From an uncultured Paracoccaceae bacterium (GTDB lineage: Bacteria; Pseudomonadota; Alphaproteobacteria; Rhodobacterales; Rhodobacteraceae), in NCBI GenBank assembly GCA_905182165.1, contig CAJJAK010000011.1, forward strand, positions 83,797 to 147,796: a stretch of 64,000 nucleotides of DNA. The letters are read 5' to 3'. The notes under the pieces were generated by a model. It saw only the letters and a program-made list of their open reading frames with translations, made no database searches and was not told the DNA's origin. Shown here one piece after another: positions 19,443 to 29,484 of the stretch (its first letter is position 1; every line of letters begins with the position of its first letter). A program made the position numbers and the translations under genes.

Positions 19443-20651
19443 TTAATTTAACTCAAACAAACCAGCAGCGCCCATACCACCACCAATACACATTGACACT
19501 ACATGCCTAGTTTAATATTTTTTCTGCTGCCTTCATGTAAAATATGACTTGCCATTCGGGCTCCTGACATTCCATATGGATGACCAACAGCAATCGCGCC
19601 ACCATTTACATTGTATTTTTGTGGATCGATTTCCAAACGATCCCTGCAATACAAACATTGTGAAGCAAATGCTTCATTTAATTCCCACATATCTATATCG
19701 TTGACGGATAAATTATGCTTACTTTAATAGTTTTGGAATCGCATAAATAGGGCCAATTCCCATTTCATCTGGATCACATCCAGAAACTGAAATTCCTCTA
19801 TAAACTCCTAAAGGTTCTAATCCCTTCGACATTGCCATTTTTTCGCTCATTAGTACGAGAGCGGATGCTCCATCTGAAAGTTGAGAAGCGTTTCCAGCAG
19901 TTATGTATTTACCCTGTTTTACTGAAAGTCCATTAGAAAATACCGGCTGTAAACCAGCCAAGCTTTCAATAGTTGTACTTGCTCGTAGACCCTCATCATT
20001 TTCGAGAGTGACCTCTACATCACTAATTTCTTTAGTTTCACGATTTTGAACTTTCTTTATTGTTGTTAAGGGTGCAATTTCTGCCTTTAATCTACCAGAT
20101 GATTGAGCTAGCGCCGTTCTCTTATGACTTTCGTAAGCATAGCTATCTTGCTCTTCTCTTGTTACGCCATATCTTTCTGCAACAATCTCGGCGGTTTCTA
20201 GCATACTCATGTATAAATCAGGACGGTACTGAACATTCCATGGATCCTTTGCTCGAAAATTGTTCATTTTTTCGTTTTGAACTAAGGATACGCTTTCAAC
20301 GCCACCGGCTATGCCAATGTTTATCTCACCATTTTTGATCCGACCAGCAATGGAGGCTATAGTCATTAACCCACTAGAGCATTGCCTATCAACTGACATA
20401 CCAGGAACAGATGTCGGTAAACCTGCTCTAATTGCTGACTGACGTGCTATATTTCCCCCGGTGCTTCCTTGTTGAAGAGCAGCACCTATATGTACGTCTT
20501 CAATTTCACTAGCTTCAATCTTAGCACGTATGATTGCTTGTTTGATCGCATGACCCATCAACTCTTGAGGTTGTGTATCGTTAAATGCTCCCCGATAGGC
20601 CTTTGCAATAGGTGTTCTAGCGGTTGCTACGATAACTACATCATTTGACAT
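19443..20651 (-). CDS. Acetyl-CoA C-acyltransferase (thiolase), two frameshifts
   Basis: Thiolytic cleavage of 3-ketoacyl-CoA, the last beta-oxidation step. The main part (20651-19719) starts MSNDVVIVATARTPIAKAYR and contains the acyl-carrying cysteine in VDRQCSSGLMT. The frame then shifts near 19700-19720 to MWELNEAFASQCLYCRD and NGGAIAVGHPYGMSGAR (catalytic His), and again near 19500 to CIGGGMGAAGLFE (second catalytic Cys), ending at 19443. Repaired length is about 403 residues. The ATG at 20651 follows AAGGAAA. It is positioned between maoC and the fadJ-like gene, same strand. Confidence 0.93.
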
Positions 20652-20661
20652 CTTATTTCCT

Positions 20662-21130
20662 TTATTCAAAAATTGCTAACCCTAACCACTCAGCGTATAA
20701 AGCCGGTGTTGGGTCATTTTCAATCTCTATTGTTAAACCTAGTTCTCTTAAAATTTTAAATTCAGATTTTCTTGTGACTCTGTTCATCACAAAACGACCT
20801 CTAATACGAGCTCCATTTTTTACAGGATTCAAAAACCGAACCTTGTTTAAACCATAATTAATCCCCATTAATTGCCCTGGTTCTGGAGGAAAAGTGTCTA
20901 TTGCAAATTTTGATGCCAAAGATAGGCTTAAAAAACCATGCGCAATTGTTGAGCCAAAAATTGGTTTCCAATTTCGCACGTTTTTCATCAACATGAATAA
21001 ATTGAGGATCCATGGTTACATCAGCAAACTTGTCTATCATTGTTTGATCTACAGTAATCCAAGGGGAAATTCCTACTTCATTGCCAACTTGCTTTAATTG
21101 AACTTGGAAAGCTTTTTCGACGATTGACAT
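20662..21130 (-). CDS. MaoC/NodN-family dehydratase, one frameshift
   Basis: A hot-dog fold (R)-specific enoyl-CoA hydratase-like protein of about 155 residues. The first part reads MSIVEKAFQVQLKQVGNEVG, ISPWITVDQTMIDKFADVT and the substrate segment DPQFIHVDEKRA. The frame changes near 20950-20970 and resumes with GSTIAHGFLSLSL, the family's second signature, and ends GLAIFE. Start ATG 21130 is chosen over an upstream ATG (21184) because the family begins here and GGGAAAA lies upstream. It is the first gene of the beta-oxidation operon. Confidence 0.9.
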
Positions 21131-21271
21131 AAATATTTTCCCTTCCATTGATAAGTAGCTTGGGAAGTTATTTAGTACAAACATTTAGTAAGCTAACGTC
21201 GCGGTAATTTTATTTTCACTATTGTTTGGTATGATGTATTAAGGAATCAATTAAAGGATATATGATTCCAA

Positions 21272-21962
21272 ATGAAATTTGATAATACTGTAAAAATTGC
21301 TCCATCAATACTCAGTGCAGATTTTTCTAATTTTGGTGCTGAATGCGTTGCTATTGAAGATCAAGGAGCTGATTTATATTCATATTGATGTTATGGATGG
21401 CCATTTTGTTCCAAACATAACTTTTGGTGCAAATACATGTAAATCCATTAGACCTTTTATAAAAACGGTTATGGATGTTCATTTGATGATTTCTCCTGTC
21501 GATGCATTCATAGAAAGTTTTGTGGAAGCGGGTGCTGACATTATATCTGCGCACGTTGAAGCAACTCCTCATATACATCGTACAATGCAGGCAATACGAG
21601 GTTTTGATGTTAAAGCGGGTGTTGCATTGAACCCTGGTACACCAGCTGAAAGTATTGAACATTTATTAGACATAATTGATTTGGTATGCGTCATGACCGT
21701 AAATCCAGGTTTTGGTGGACAAAAATTTATTTATTCACAAGTTGAAAAAGTAAAAACAATAAAAAGAATGATAGGTGATAGGCCAATTCACATAGAAATA
21801 GACGGTGGAATAACACCTAAAACAGCACCGATTATGGTTGCAGCAGGGGCGGATATACTTGTTGCAGGATCAAGTGTATTTAAAGGTGGTTCTGTTGAAA
21901 GTCCCGAAATTTATGGAAGAAATATTAACTTAATAAAAGAATCTGTTACCACCAACTTATAA
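21272..21962 (+). CDS. rpe: Ribulose-phosphate 3-epimerase, one frameshift
   Basis: Interconverts ribulose 5-phosphate and xylulose 5-phosphate. The start MKFDNTVKIAPSILSADFSN is in one frame. An extra base around 21371-21377 moves the rest to HIDVMDGHFVPNITFGANTC, DVHLMISPVDAFIE, MTVNPGFGGQKFI, IEIDGGITPKTAP and AGADILVAGSSVFKG, which are the metal- and phosphate-binding signatures of a TIM-barrel Rpe. Corrected length is about 229 residues. It is followed by the pxp genes on the same strand. Confidence 0.94.
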
Positions 21963-22026
21963 GAAAACTATTTGCTCATCAGATTAAGTCAAAATTATTT
22001 AATACATATTAATTCACGAAATAGAT

Positions 22027-22756
22027 ATGAATATTAAACAAAAAAATATAATTAATACTTAATATATCATCTCTTGGAGACAAAGCATTAATTGTTGAAT
22101 TTGGGGATCATTTTGATGTCAATTTAAATAAAAAAGCTTTAGCTTTGGATTTTATATTAAATGAAGCTTTACCATACGGCATCACAGAAACTGCACCAAC
22201 ATTGATTAGTTTGATGGTGCGTTTTAATCCAATGAAAATAACTTACAAAAGTGTAAAGGAAAAAATATTATTTTTACTAGAACGTGATTTAGATGTCTCC
22301 ACAAATAAGGGGCGTTTATTCGTAATACCTGCTGTTTACGGTGCGGATGATGGTCCAGATCTGGATGAAGTAGCTGATTTAATGAAAATGGCCCCAGATC
22401 AAGTAATAAGCAGTCACACAGAACACGAACAGCAAGTGATGATGCTTGGTTTTGGTGCTGGGTGCAGTTACTGTGGTTTATTGCCACCAGTCTGGGATAT
22501 TCCTCGGGGTAACAGGATAACACCTTCAGTACCTGCAGGGTCACTTTTAATAGCTCTAAGGCAAACTGTTTTTCCGTCCACCTCCATGCCTACCGGTTGG
22601 CGTCGAATTGGAACATCGCCTTGCCGAACATTTGATCTAAACAGAGATCCAAAATTTTTATTAAATGCTGGTGATCGAATTCGTTTTGAAAAGGTCAGTA
22701 AAAATAAAGCAAAATCTATTCCGCATGATACATTATGGGAAACTTTTGAATTATGA
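22027..22756 (+). CDS. pxpB: 5-oxoprolinase subunit PxpB (KipI-like), start disturbed
   Basis: PxpB, PxpC and PxpA together hydrolyse 5-oxoproline to glutamate with ATP. The reading frame from about 22058 shows ISSLGDKALIVEFGD, then YGITETAPTLISLMVRFNP, VIPAVYGADDGPDLDEVADL, GFGAGCSYCGLLPP and PSVPAGSLLIALRQTVFPS, the KipI/PxpB signatures. The N terminus lacks a start codon in this frame. The best candidate is ATG 22027 with a one-base slip near 22055, which gives about 242 residues. The stop overlaps the pxpC start (ATGA), indicating translational coupling. Confidence 0.88.
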
Positions 22757-23711
22757 GTTTATTTGTAAAAAATATTTTTCCAGGCGCTTCAATTCAAGAT
22801 AATGGTCGACCAGGATTGCAAAGATTTGGTGTAACAGCGGGAGGAGCAATTGATAGCTTTGCATTAGAACAAGGTCGTTCACTCTTCAAAGAAAAATCGA
22901 ATACAGCTGCAATTGAATTTTCTGGATCTGGTGGAAAATTTATAGTTGGGCAACCGTCGTATTTTTCATCTACAGGAGCTCATTCAGTAGTTAAGCTCAA
23001 AGGATTAAAAAAAGCACAAGGGCAAATATTTAAAGCTATGGAGGGTGATGAAATTGAAGTCAGCTCAATTTCAAAGGGTTCCTATAACATGCGATAAAGA
23101 GACCAACCCGAAGGCTGAACCTGCAGTAAATACTCCAATAATTTTTAAGTAATGTATTTTAGTTGGATCCTCTAAAAAATCAAAATTAAATATTAAAATG
23201 TCTTTTATGACTCCAGATAAAACATTTACAGAATCTACCAATAGTAGTACATAATTTCCTAATAAAATTAGAATAAATGATCCCGAAAGGCCAGGTAAGG
23301 TCATTCCAGAAATCGAATGGGAATAAGGTTAAAACACACTGGTAGTAACTTTTGTCATAAAGATGGGCTTAAAATACTGTCTGAAGCCATAGAATTGGGG
23401 GATATTCAAATTGATGGTCAAGGTTTGCCCATTGTTTTACTTAATGACCGACAAACTATTGGTGGCTACCCCAAAATTGGTGCCATTATGGCGCGTGATT
23501 TAGCCCAACTTGTTCAACTAAGACCAGGTTACATTTTACTTTAGTTTCCTTAGGTGAGGCTATAAAGGCTTTGAAAGACTATGAAGATATGTTGTCTGTT
23601 ATGGATAAAGGTGTAACTTTTTTAAATCGTGATCCAAGAGATATAAGTAATCTACTGAGCTACGGTTTAGTTGACGGTGTGATAAGAGGGGATGAATATG
23701 ATAAAAGTTGA
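22753..23711 (+). CDS. pxpC: 5-oxoprolinase subunit PxpC (KipA-like), central part missing and replaced
   Basis: The N-terminal 111 residues are normal (VKNIFPGASIQDNGRPGLQR, FGVTAGGAIDSFAL ... SISKGSY). At about 23085 the family sequence stops. From about 23305 it resumes with NRMGIRLKHTG, IELGDIQIDGQGLPIVLLND, RQTIGGYPKIGAIMARDLA, then a frame slip near 23540 and the C terminus to 23711. Roughly a hundred conserved residues, including the YLAVxGGI region, are absent. The 220 bases in between code on the minus strand for part of a DUF368 protein. The gene as given cannot make a working subunit. Its end overlaps pxpA by 14 bases. Confidence 0.85.
23086..23305 (-). pseudogene. Internal fragment of a DUF368 membrane protein, antisense inside pxpC
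   Basis: Translated on the minus strand the segment gives MTLPGLSGSFILILLGNYVL ... GVFTAGSAFGLVSLSHVIGTL. The PGxSGSxxLLxLG(N/K)Y motif and following FxxGxxxGLxSxSxxI helix are characteristic of DUF368 proteins. It has neither the start nor the end of such a gene: about 70 residues from the middle of a protein of some 300. Its edges coincide with the points where pxpC homology breaks off and resumes, so it is a junction product, either an assembly or amplification chimera or a real rearrangement. Confidence 0.7.
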
Positions 23712-24456
23712 TTTAAATGCTGATTTAGGTGAGAGTTTTGGGCCTTATGTTATCGGTAGTGACTTTGAAATGCTAGATATTGTCACCTCAGCAAACATCG
23801 CCTGTGGGTTTCATGCCAGTGATCCTGAAATCATGGCAAATACTGTTTTACTTTGTAAAGATAAGAAGGTTTCAATGGGCGCACATCCGGGATTCCAAGA
23901 TTTAAAAGGCTTTGGGCGAAGACGACAAGAGATTAGTTCACAGGATGAGCTTAGATATCTAGTATTATATCAGATAGGTGCCTTAAAATCGATTATTGAG
24001 GCTGAAAATGGTCTATTAAGCCATGTAAAGCTGCATGGTGCACTAAATAATATGGCGTGTGAGAATATAGATATATCCAGAACGTTTACTAAAGCAGTGA
24101 AAGATCTTAACCATAATTTACCAATTTTTGTAGTTGCAGAGACTGAGTTACAAAAAGCTGCGATGGAACTTTCTCAACCTTTTAAATGTGAAGTATTTGC
24201 AGATCGAGCATACACAGATGAGGGGCAACTATTGTCTCGCAAGTTAGATGGTGCAGTAATACACGACCCAGATAAAGCTGCCGACAATGTCTTAAAGATG
24301 ATTGAGGAGGGTGCCCTTACATCTGTAAGTGGAAAGAAAATACCAGTTTCCGTTGATACAATATGTGTTCACGGTGATAATCCACAGTCAGTAAAATTAG
24401 CAGAAACTGTAAGATTACGGTTAGAAAATTCTGGTATCTCTATTTCATCAAGCTGA
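23698..24456 (+). CDS. pxpA: 5-oxoprolinase subunit PxpA (LamB/YcsF family)
   Basis: The 252-residue product is the metal-dependent hydrolase-like subunit of 5-oxoprolinase. Signatures are MIKVDLNADLGESFGPY, SANIACGFHASDPEIM, VSMGAHPGFQDLKGFGRR, HVKLHGALNNMAC, EVFADRAYTDEGQLLSRKL and ICVHGDNPQSV, all close to the LamB/YcsF consensus. ATG 23698 is chosen over 23692 because the AGGGG box is then seven bases away. The frame is intact. The order pxpB-pxpC-pxpA with overlapping ends indicates one operon. Confidence 0.95.
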   Translation: MIKVDLNADLGESFGPYVIGSDFEMLDIVTSANIACGFHASDPEIMANTVLLCKDKKVSMGAHPGFQDLKGFGRRRQEISSQDELRYLVLYQIGALKSIIEAENGLLSHVKLHGALNNMACENIDISRTFTKAVKDLNHNLPIFVVAETELQKAAMELSQPFKCEVFADRAYTDEGQLLSRKLDGAVIHDPDKAADNVLKMIEEGALTSVSGKKIPVSVDTICVHGDNPQSVKLAETVRLRLENSGISISSS

Positions 24457-24505
24457 AACTCACCCAATCAAAAAAATCACTCACAATTGCAAAATTGCAG
24501 ATAAT

Positions 24506-25112
24506 TTATTCAGATTTTTCCTCAGTTTCTTTTTCTTCAAGTTCTTCAAGTTCTTCAAGGCTGCTGTACCCATATCATCAAATAATTCGGCAATCTCAAA
24601 GTCGGCTTCTGCTTCAGCTTGTGCCGCCAAATCTTGTATTGATTTTCCATCAGACTGCAAGGCAGCTTCTTCGACAGAACGCGCCACATTTAATGCTATA
24701 TTGCATTGTGATTCAGGGTGCAGTGAAACTAAAATAGTGTGTAAACCTAACTCTTTAATAGGCTTATCAATAATAATTTGTTTTTTATCGATTGAAAATC
24801 CTTCAGCAGTAGCCGCGTCCGCAGCATCTCGGTTAGTAACAGATCCATAAAGTGATCCTGTATCAGAAGCTCGATTATTATATAATTATTTTTAATTATT
24901 TTATCTGAAACTGATTCTGCTTCACTTTTTTGCTTTAAATTTTTTGCTTCTAAATTCACTTTTTCTTTTTCAAAATACTCACGGTTTAGCTTGTTAGCTC
25001 TTAAAGCTTTATTTTGGGGTAAAAGAAAATTTCTCGCAAAGCCATCTTTTACATTAACAACGTCACCCATTTGACCTAAACGTTCAATTCTTTCAAGTAG
25101 TATTACTTCCAT
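24506..25112 (-). CDS. rplI: 50S ribosomal protein L9, two frameshifts
   Basis: L9 begins [20 protein letters not shown] and [17 protein letters not shown], the invariant N-terminal domain, followed by the connecting helix ([20 protein letters not shown]). A slip near 24870 hides [19 protein letters not shown]. The middle frame ends in [11 protein letters not shown], and a second slip near 24568 restores the expected acidic tail [17 protein letters not shown], ending at 24506. Corrected length is about 202 residues. It lies four bases downstream of rpsR on the same strand, in the standard rpsF-rpsR-rplI operon. Confidence 0.93.
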
Positions 25113-25116
25113 TTTC

Positions 25117-25380
25117 TTAATCCATCTGATAGGGAATAAGTGCAATAAAACGTGATCTTTTAATCGCTTTTGCTAATTCCCTTTGTTTTTTTGCTGAGAC
25201 AGCTGTTATTCTGCTAGGTATCATTTTACCTCTTTCAGAGAGGTACTTTCTTAACAACTTTGTATCTTTATAATCAATTTTTGGAGATTTATCTCCAGAA
25301 AATGGACAGGTTTTTTTTCTACGAAGAAAGGGTCTTTTTGTCGGAATTTGTGTAATATTTGGAATAGCATGATTACTCAT
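25117..25380 (-). CDS. rpsR: 30S ribosomal protein S18
   Basis: The 87-residue protein reads [40 protein letters not shown] and [20 protein letters not shown], the S18 consensus including the strongly basic 16S rRNA-binding C-terminal half. The start carries a short extra N-terminal stretch ([15 protein letters not shown]). It lies two bases after the rpsF stop and four before rplI. The frame is intact. Confidence 0.97.
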   Translation of the reverse strand: MSNHAIPNITQIPTKRPFLRRKKTCPFSGDKSPKIDYKDTKLLRKYLSERGKMIPSRITAVSAKKQRELAKAIKRSRFIALIPYQMD

Positions 25381-25382
25381 TA

Positions 25383-25745
25383 TTAAGCACTCCTATTTGA
25401 GCTGTATGAGCCTTCTTTTTTAACAGAGGCCTTCATTACTGGAGAAGTTTCCTGACTTAAATCTTCGGTTTTTGTAGTTAAGAATCTTAAAACATCTTCA
25501 TTAAGTGTTTGAACTCTTTCTAATTCATGGATGGCCGCACTAGGGCTGTCTATTCTTAGTAAAGAATAATGACCTCTTTCACTTTTTTTGATTTTATAAG
25601 CAAGGTCTCTTAATCCCCAATATTCAGTATAGACTGCTTCACCACCATTATCCTTAATAATAGCTTTTACTTCTTCAACTAGTTTCTCTACTTGCTGAGG
25701 AGCAATCTCTGGTCTAGTTATAAATACATGCTCGTAATATGGCAT
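25383..25745 (-). CDS. rpsF: 30S ribosomal protein S6
   Basis: S6 binds the central domain of 16S rRNA together with S18. The 120-residue product starts [20 protein letters not shown] and includes [20 protein letters not shown] and [20 protein letters not shown], then the usual short polar tail. The ATG at 25745 has AAGGAAC upstream; an in-frame extension to 25847 exists but lies outside the family. It is the first gene of the ribosomal operon, divergent from fabD across about 236 bases. Confidence 0.97.
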   Translation of the reverse strand: MPYYEHVFITRPEIAPQQVEKLVEEVKAIIKDNGGEAVYTEYWGLRDLAYKIKKSERGHYSLLRIDSPSAAIHELERVQTLNEDVLRFLTTKTEDLSQETSPVMKASVKKEGSYSSNRSA

Positions 25746-25981
25746 TATGTTCCTTTTAAAATTTATTTTAAAAACTAAGGAGTTCTTTAATATATTAAAG
25801 TTTAATTTGCAAGCTTGTTCGATAGTTTCTTTTGAAATGGATTGCAAGAAAAATTATTAAAATTATGCGAATAATTGTAAATCTTATGTTAAAATCAGAA
25901 ATACTTTAAATATATATCTGTCTAGTATAGACCTAAGGGCTTGCGGTTGTTAGAGAATACTACAAAAAAATGGAGTTTTAA

Positions 25982-26928
25982 TTGAGTATAACATTTGTTT
26001 TTCCTGGCCAAGGAGCACAGGTAATAGGAATGGGGCAAACTTTGGCCAGAGCCTATCCTAACTCAAGGAATGTATTTGAAGAAGTAGATGATGCATTAAA
26101 CTTCAAGTTGTCAAAGTTAGTTTGGGAGGGGGAGATTGAAGAATTAACGTTAACAGAAAATGCTCAGCCAGCTTTAATGGCAACGTCTATTGCGACTTTG
26201 AGAGCTATGGAAGAAGAGGGCATATCATCAGATACTGTTAAATATTTTGCGGGCCATTCTTTGGGAGAATATTCTGCATTAAGTGCTGCTGGAGCGTTGG
26301 ATTTGGCAGATACTGCGCGATTATTGATTGGAGAGGTGAATTCCAATGCAAAAAGCTGTGCCAATGGAATCAGGGGTAAAGCTAAAAACCAAAGGTTCTG
26401 ACCTACAAGTTAGTAGAAAAAATAGCCCAAGAAGCCTCGCAAAAACAGGTATGCCAAGCAGCCAACGATAATGATCCTAATCAAGTGGTGATTTCGGGAA
26501 ACCTTGAGGCAGTGGAACGGGCGATAATATTAGCAAAAGAAAAAGGTGCTAAAAGAGCAATAATATTACCAGTCTCAGCACCATTCCACTGTGAGTTAAT
26601 GCAACCGGCTTCTGATGTAATGGCAGAAGCGTTTTCAAAGGTAAGTTTTAAAATTCCATCATCACCGATAGTTGCAAATTATTCAGCACTACCAGTGGTG
26701 GATCCCACTGAAATAAAAAACTTATTAATAAAACAAATTACAGGCAGGGTTCGGTGGCGAGAAACAATAAATTATATATCTCAAAATGGTGTAGATAAAG
26801 TGATTGAAATTGGGTCAGGCAAAGCCCTAACCGGAATGATCAGAAGAATTAATAAAGATATAAATTGTTACAATATTGGATCTTCAGATGATTTAAATAA
26901 ATTTTTATCAACTGATAGCGAAGGATAA
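25982..26928 (+). CDS. fabD: Malonyl-CoA:ACP transacylase, frameshifted
   Basis: Loads malonyl groups onto ACP for fatty-acid synthesis. TTG at 25982 is the likely start (GGAG nine bases upstream); the product begins MSITFVFPGQGAQVIGMG and has the nucleophile motif FAGHSLGEYSALSAAGAL. The frame is disturbed between about 26330 and 26430, where AMQKAVPM, VEKIAQEAS and QAANDNDPNQVVISG appear in different frames. It then runs cleanly through LPVSAPFHCELMQPA (second catalytic His), ITGRVRWRETI and VIEIGSGKALTGM. Corrected length is about 315 residues. It heads the fabD-fabG-acpP-fabF-mltG group. Confidence 0.93.
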
Positions 26929-26931
26929 TCG

Positions 26932-27669
26932 ATGTTTAATGTTAATAATAAAAATGCGCTAATTACAGGTGCATCTGGAAGTATTGGAAGAGAAATAGCA
27001 GTTTTTCTTCATAATGCTGGCGCAAATATTGTAATCTCTGGAACGCGCTTGGAGCCGTTACAACAATTACAATCTGAATTAGGCGATAGGGTCCATATTA
27101 TATTATGTGATCTTTTTGACCGCGAAGCAGTTCAATCTTTACCAAAAAAAGCAGCTGAGGTTGTAGGAAATATTGATATTTTAATTAATAACGCTGGTAT
27201 CACTCGAGATAATTTATTTATGAGAATGTCTGATGAAGATTGGGGCGATGTTATCAATGTAAACCTTTCCTCTACAATGCAGTTATGCCGGGGAGTTGTT
27301 CGGGGCATGATGAAGTCTAGGTGGGGACGTATTGTGAATATTGCATCAGTGGTTGGCGTTACAGGAAATCCAGGTCAAGCAAATTATGCTGCGTCAAAAG
27401 CTGGAATGATTGGTATGTCAAAATCGCTAGCATTTGAAGTTGCCAGTAGAGGTATTACTGTTAATTGTGTTGCACCAGGATTTATCTCATCGGCAATGAC
27501 AGATAAATTAAATGAGAAGCAAAAAGAGACAATAATTTCTTCTATTCCGTCAAGTAGGATGGGCAAAGGTGCTGACGTTGCCTCTGCTGTGCTTTATTTG
27601 GTGTCTAATGAAGCATCATATATTACAGGTCAAACGTTACATGTTAACGGTGGATTGGCCATGATCTAA
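26932..27669 (+). CDS. fabG: 3-oxoacyl-ACP reductase
   Basis: NADPH-dependent reduction of 3-oxoacyl-ACP. The 245-residue short-chain dehydrogenase has the nucleotide motif ALITGASGSIGREIA, INNAGITRDNLFMRMSDEDW, the catalytic Ser in NIASVVGVTGNPGQ and Tyr-x-x-x-Lys in ANYAASKAGMIGMSKSLAFE, and ends GQTLHVNGGLAMI as FabG proteins do. AAGGAT lies upstream of the ATG, three bases after fabD. The frame is intact. Confidence 0.97.
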   Translation: MFNVNNKNALITGASGSIGREIAVFLHNAGANIVISGTRLEPLQQLQSELGDRVHIILCDLFDREAVQSLPKKAAEVVGNIDILINNAGITRDNLFMRMSDEDWGDVINVNLSSTMQLCRGVVRGMMKSRWGRIVNIASVVGVTGNPGQANYAASKAGMIGMSKSLAFEVASRGITVNCVAPGFISSAMTDKLNEKQKETIISSIPSSRMGKGADVASAVLYLVSNEASYITGQTLHVNGGLAMI

Positions 27670-27696
27670 TTTAATTAAAGTATTAAACGAAAACAT

Positions 27697-27724
27697 TTGC
27701 CATTTCTAAAGTTTATGTTATAGG
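27697..27724 (+). promoter_or_regulatory. Possible promoter ahead of acpP
   Basis: TTGCCA and TATAGG are separated by 16 bases in the 158-base gap between fabG and acpP, about 100 bases before the acpP start. A separate acpP promoter is plausible because ACP is needed in large amounts. The evidence is only the similarity to sigma-70 hexamers. Confidence 0.3.
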
Positions 27725-27827
27725 CCCCTATATTAACGAAAAGTATCCAAAGAGCTTTATGTTTAATGTTAAGATTTAATTACTTTGGAGGCCCAGGAAA
27801 ACCTGGAAAATTGAGAGGATTTTGATT

Positions 27828-28062
27828 ATGAGCGACATAGCAGATCGAGTTAAAAAGATAGTAGTTAGAGCATCTCGGCGTTGAAGAAGATAAAGTTGTT
27901 GAAAATGCAAGTTTTATAGATGACCTTGGTGCAGATAGTTTGGATACAGTTGAATTGGTAATGGCTTTTGAAGAAGAATTTGGAATAGAAATTCCTGATG
28001 AGGCTGCGGAAACAATTCAATCATTTGGTGACGCAGTAAAGTTTATAACTGAAGCTGTTTAA
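27828..28062 (+). CDS. acpP: Acyl carrier protein, one frameshift
   Basis: ACP carries growing acyl chains on a 4'-phosphopantetheine arm. Reading starts [13 protein letters not shown]. One base is missing near 27861, after which [40 protein letters not shown] and [17 protein letters not shown] follow, with the modified serine in GADSLD. Corrected length is about 78 residues, normal for ACP. A reading frame finder would miss it because the first stop comes after 17 codons. It lies between fabG and fabF, the standard order. Confidence 0.95.
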
Positions 28063-28083
28063 CAAACAATAAATAATAAAGTT

Positions 28084-28110
28084 AGGCGTCTGTTTGGGCG
28101 CCTTTTTTTT
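28084..28110 (+). terminator. Rho-independent terminator after acpP
   Basis: AGGCGTC (28084-28090) pairs with GGCGCCT-type sequence (to 28103, one G-U) around a short loop and runs into eight T residues. It is 20 bases past the acpP stop and 110 before fabF, so it probably limits read-through from acpP into fabF. Confidence 0.8.
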
Positions 28111-28220
28111 GTTTATAACTTTAAAGATGAATATACTTAATACGGCATCTAAGAAATTGCTAATTATATTGATTTGTTTATAATTATGCTTGAGTGTGAA
28201 GTTAAAAGAGAGGGTATGGA

Positions 28221-29484
28221 ATGCGTAGGGTAGTTGTAACAGGGCTTGGGATGGTGACGCCGCTTGCATGTGGCGTTGAGGAAACTTGGTCTCGAATATT
28301 GGATAGTCAATCTGCAGCTGATACCATTCAGAAATTTGATGCATCTCATTTGGCAACAAATTATGCCTGTGAGATACCTCGAGGCGATGGTAAAAATGGG
28401 ACGTTTAATCCAGATGATTGGATGGCACCTAAAGATCAAAGAAAAGTTGATGATTTCATACTCTATGGGGTTGCAGCAGCTGAGCAAGCAGTCAAAGACT
28501 CTAACTGGGTTCCAAAAAGTGAAGAAGATTGTGTCCGTACAGGCGTGATGATCGGTTCTGGAATAGGTGGTTTATCCTCAATTGCAGAGACAGCAATTAT
28601 TCTGAAAGAACGCGGACCAAGGAAAGTATCTCCTTTTTTTATACCTAGCGCACTAATTAATTTAATTAGTGGCCACGTTTCAATAAAATTTGGATTTAAG
28701 GGTCCTAATCATTCAGTGGTAACTGCCTGTTCAACTGGCGCACATGCTATAGGAGATGCAGCTCGTTTAATAATGTTAGATGATGCCGATATCATGGTAG
28801 CGGGTGGAGCAGAGGCTCCTATTTCCGAAATTGGCATTGCAGGCTTTAACGCTTGTAAGGCGTTGTCAACTAAGAGCGAAGCTAATCCTGCTAAAGCAAG
28901 CCGGCCTTATGATATAGATAGGGACGGGTTTGTGATGGGTGAGGGTGCTGGTGTTCTGGTTCTTGAAGAGCTTGAACATGCGACGGCACGCGGCGCAAAA
29001 ATATATGCAGAAGTTCTTGGCTATGGCATGTCGGGTGATGCTTATCACATTACTGCTCCGTCTCAAGATGGTAATGGTGGTTTTAGATCCATGCAATCGG
29101 CTATAAAGCGCGCAAACCTTATCCCAAATGAAATAGATTACATAAACTCTCATGGTACATCTACGATGGCTGATGTTATTGAACTGGCAGCCGTTGAAAG
29201 ATTATTTGGGAAAAGCAGCTGGATCAGCGACAATGTCTTCGACCAAGTCATGTACGGGTCATCTTCTTGGCGCTGCTGGTGCGATTGAGGCGATTTTCTC
29301 GATTCTGGCAATCCGCGATCAAGTGGCTCCACCGACTATTAACCTCGAAACCCCAGCGGTCGGGACTGATATCTACTTGGCGCCTCAGGTCAAACAAGAC
29401 CGGGATATAACAGTTGCGCTTTCGAATTCCTTTGGCTTTGGTGGAACAAATGCTAGTTTAGGATTTATAAAGCTTAACCTATGA
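28221..29484 (+). CDS. fabF: 3-oxoacyl-ACP synthase II, one frameshift
   Basis: Elongating condensing enzyme. It starts MRRVVVTGLGMVTPLACGVE and shows the active cysteine in VVTACSTGAHAIGDAARLI, GGAEAPISEIGIAGFNACKA, and the first catalytic His in INSHGTSTMADVIE. The frame changes near 29205; the second frame gives STKSCTGHLLGAAGAIEAIF (second His) and SNSFGFGGTNASLGFIKL. Corrected length is about 420 residues. It overlaps the mltG start by four bases. Confidence 0.95.

Noticed and set aside
23071..23304. DUF368 frame as a complete small gene
   Set aside because: It contains only the interior of the family, with no normal start or end, and sits inside pxpC.
24536..24570. TTCTTCAAG tandem repeat as a regulatory or phase-variable tract
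   Set aside because: It encodes the acidic LEELEELEE tail normal for L9; codon repetition is expected.
28648..28666. ACTAATTAA-T-TTAATTAGT dyad in fabF
   Set aside because: A/T-only 9-bp arms within well-conserved coding sequence; weak compared with the xdhC palindrome.
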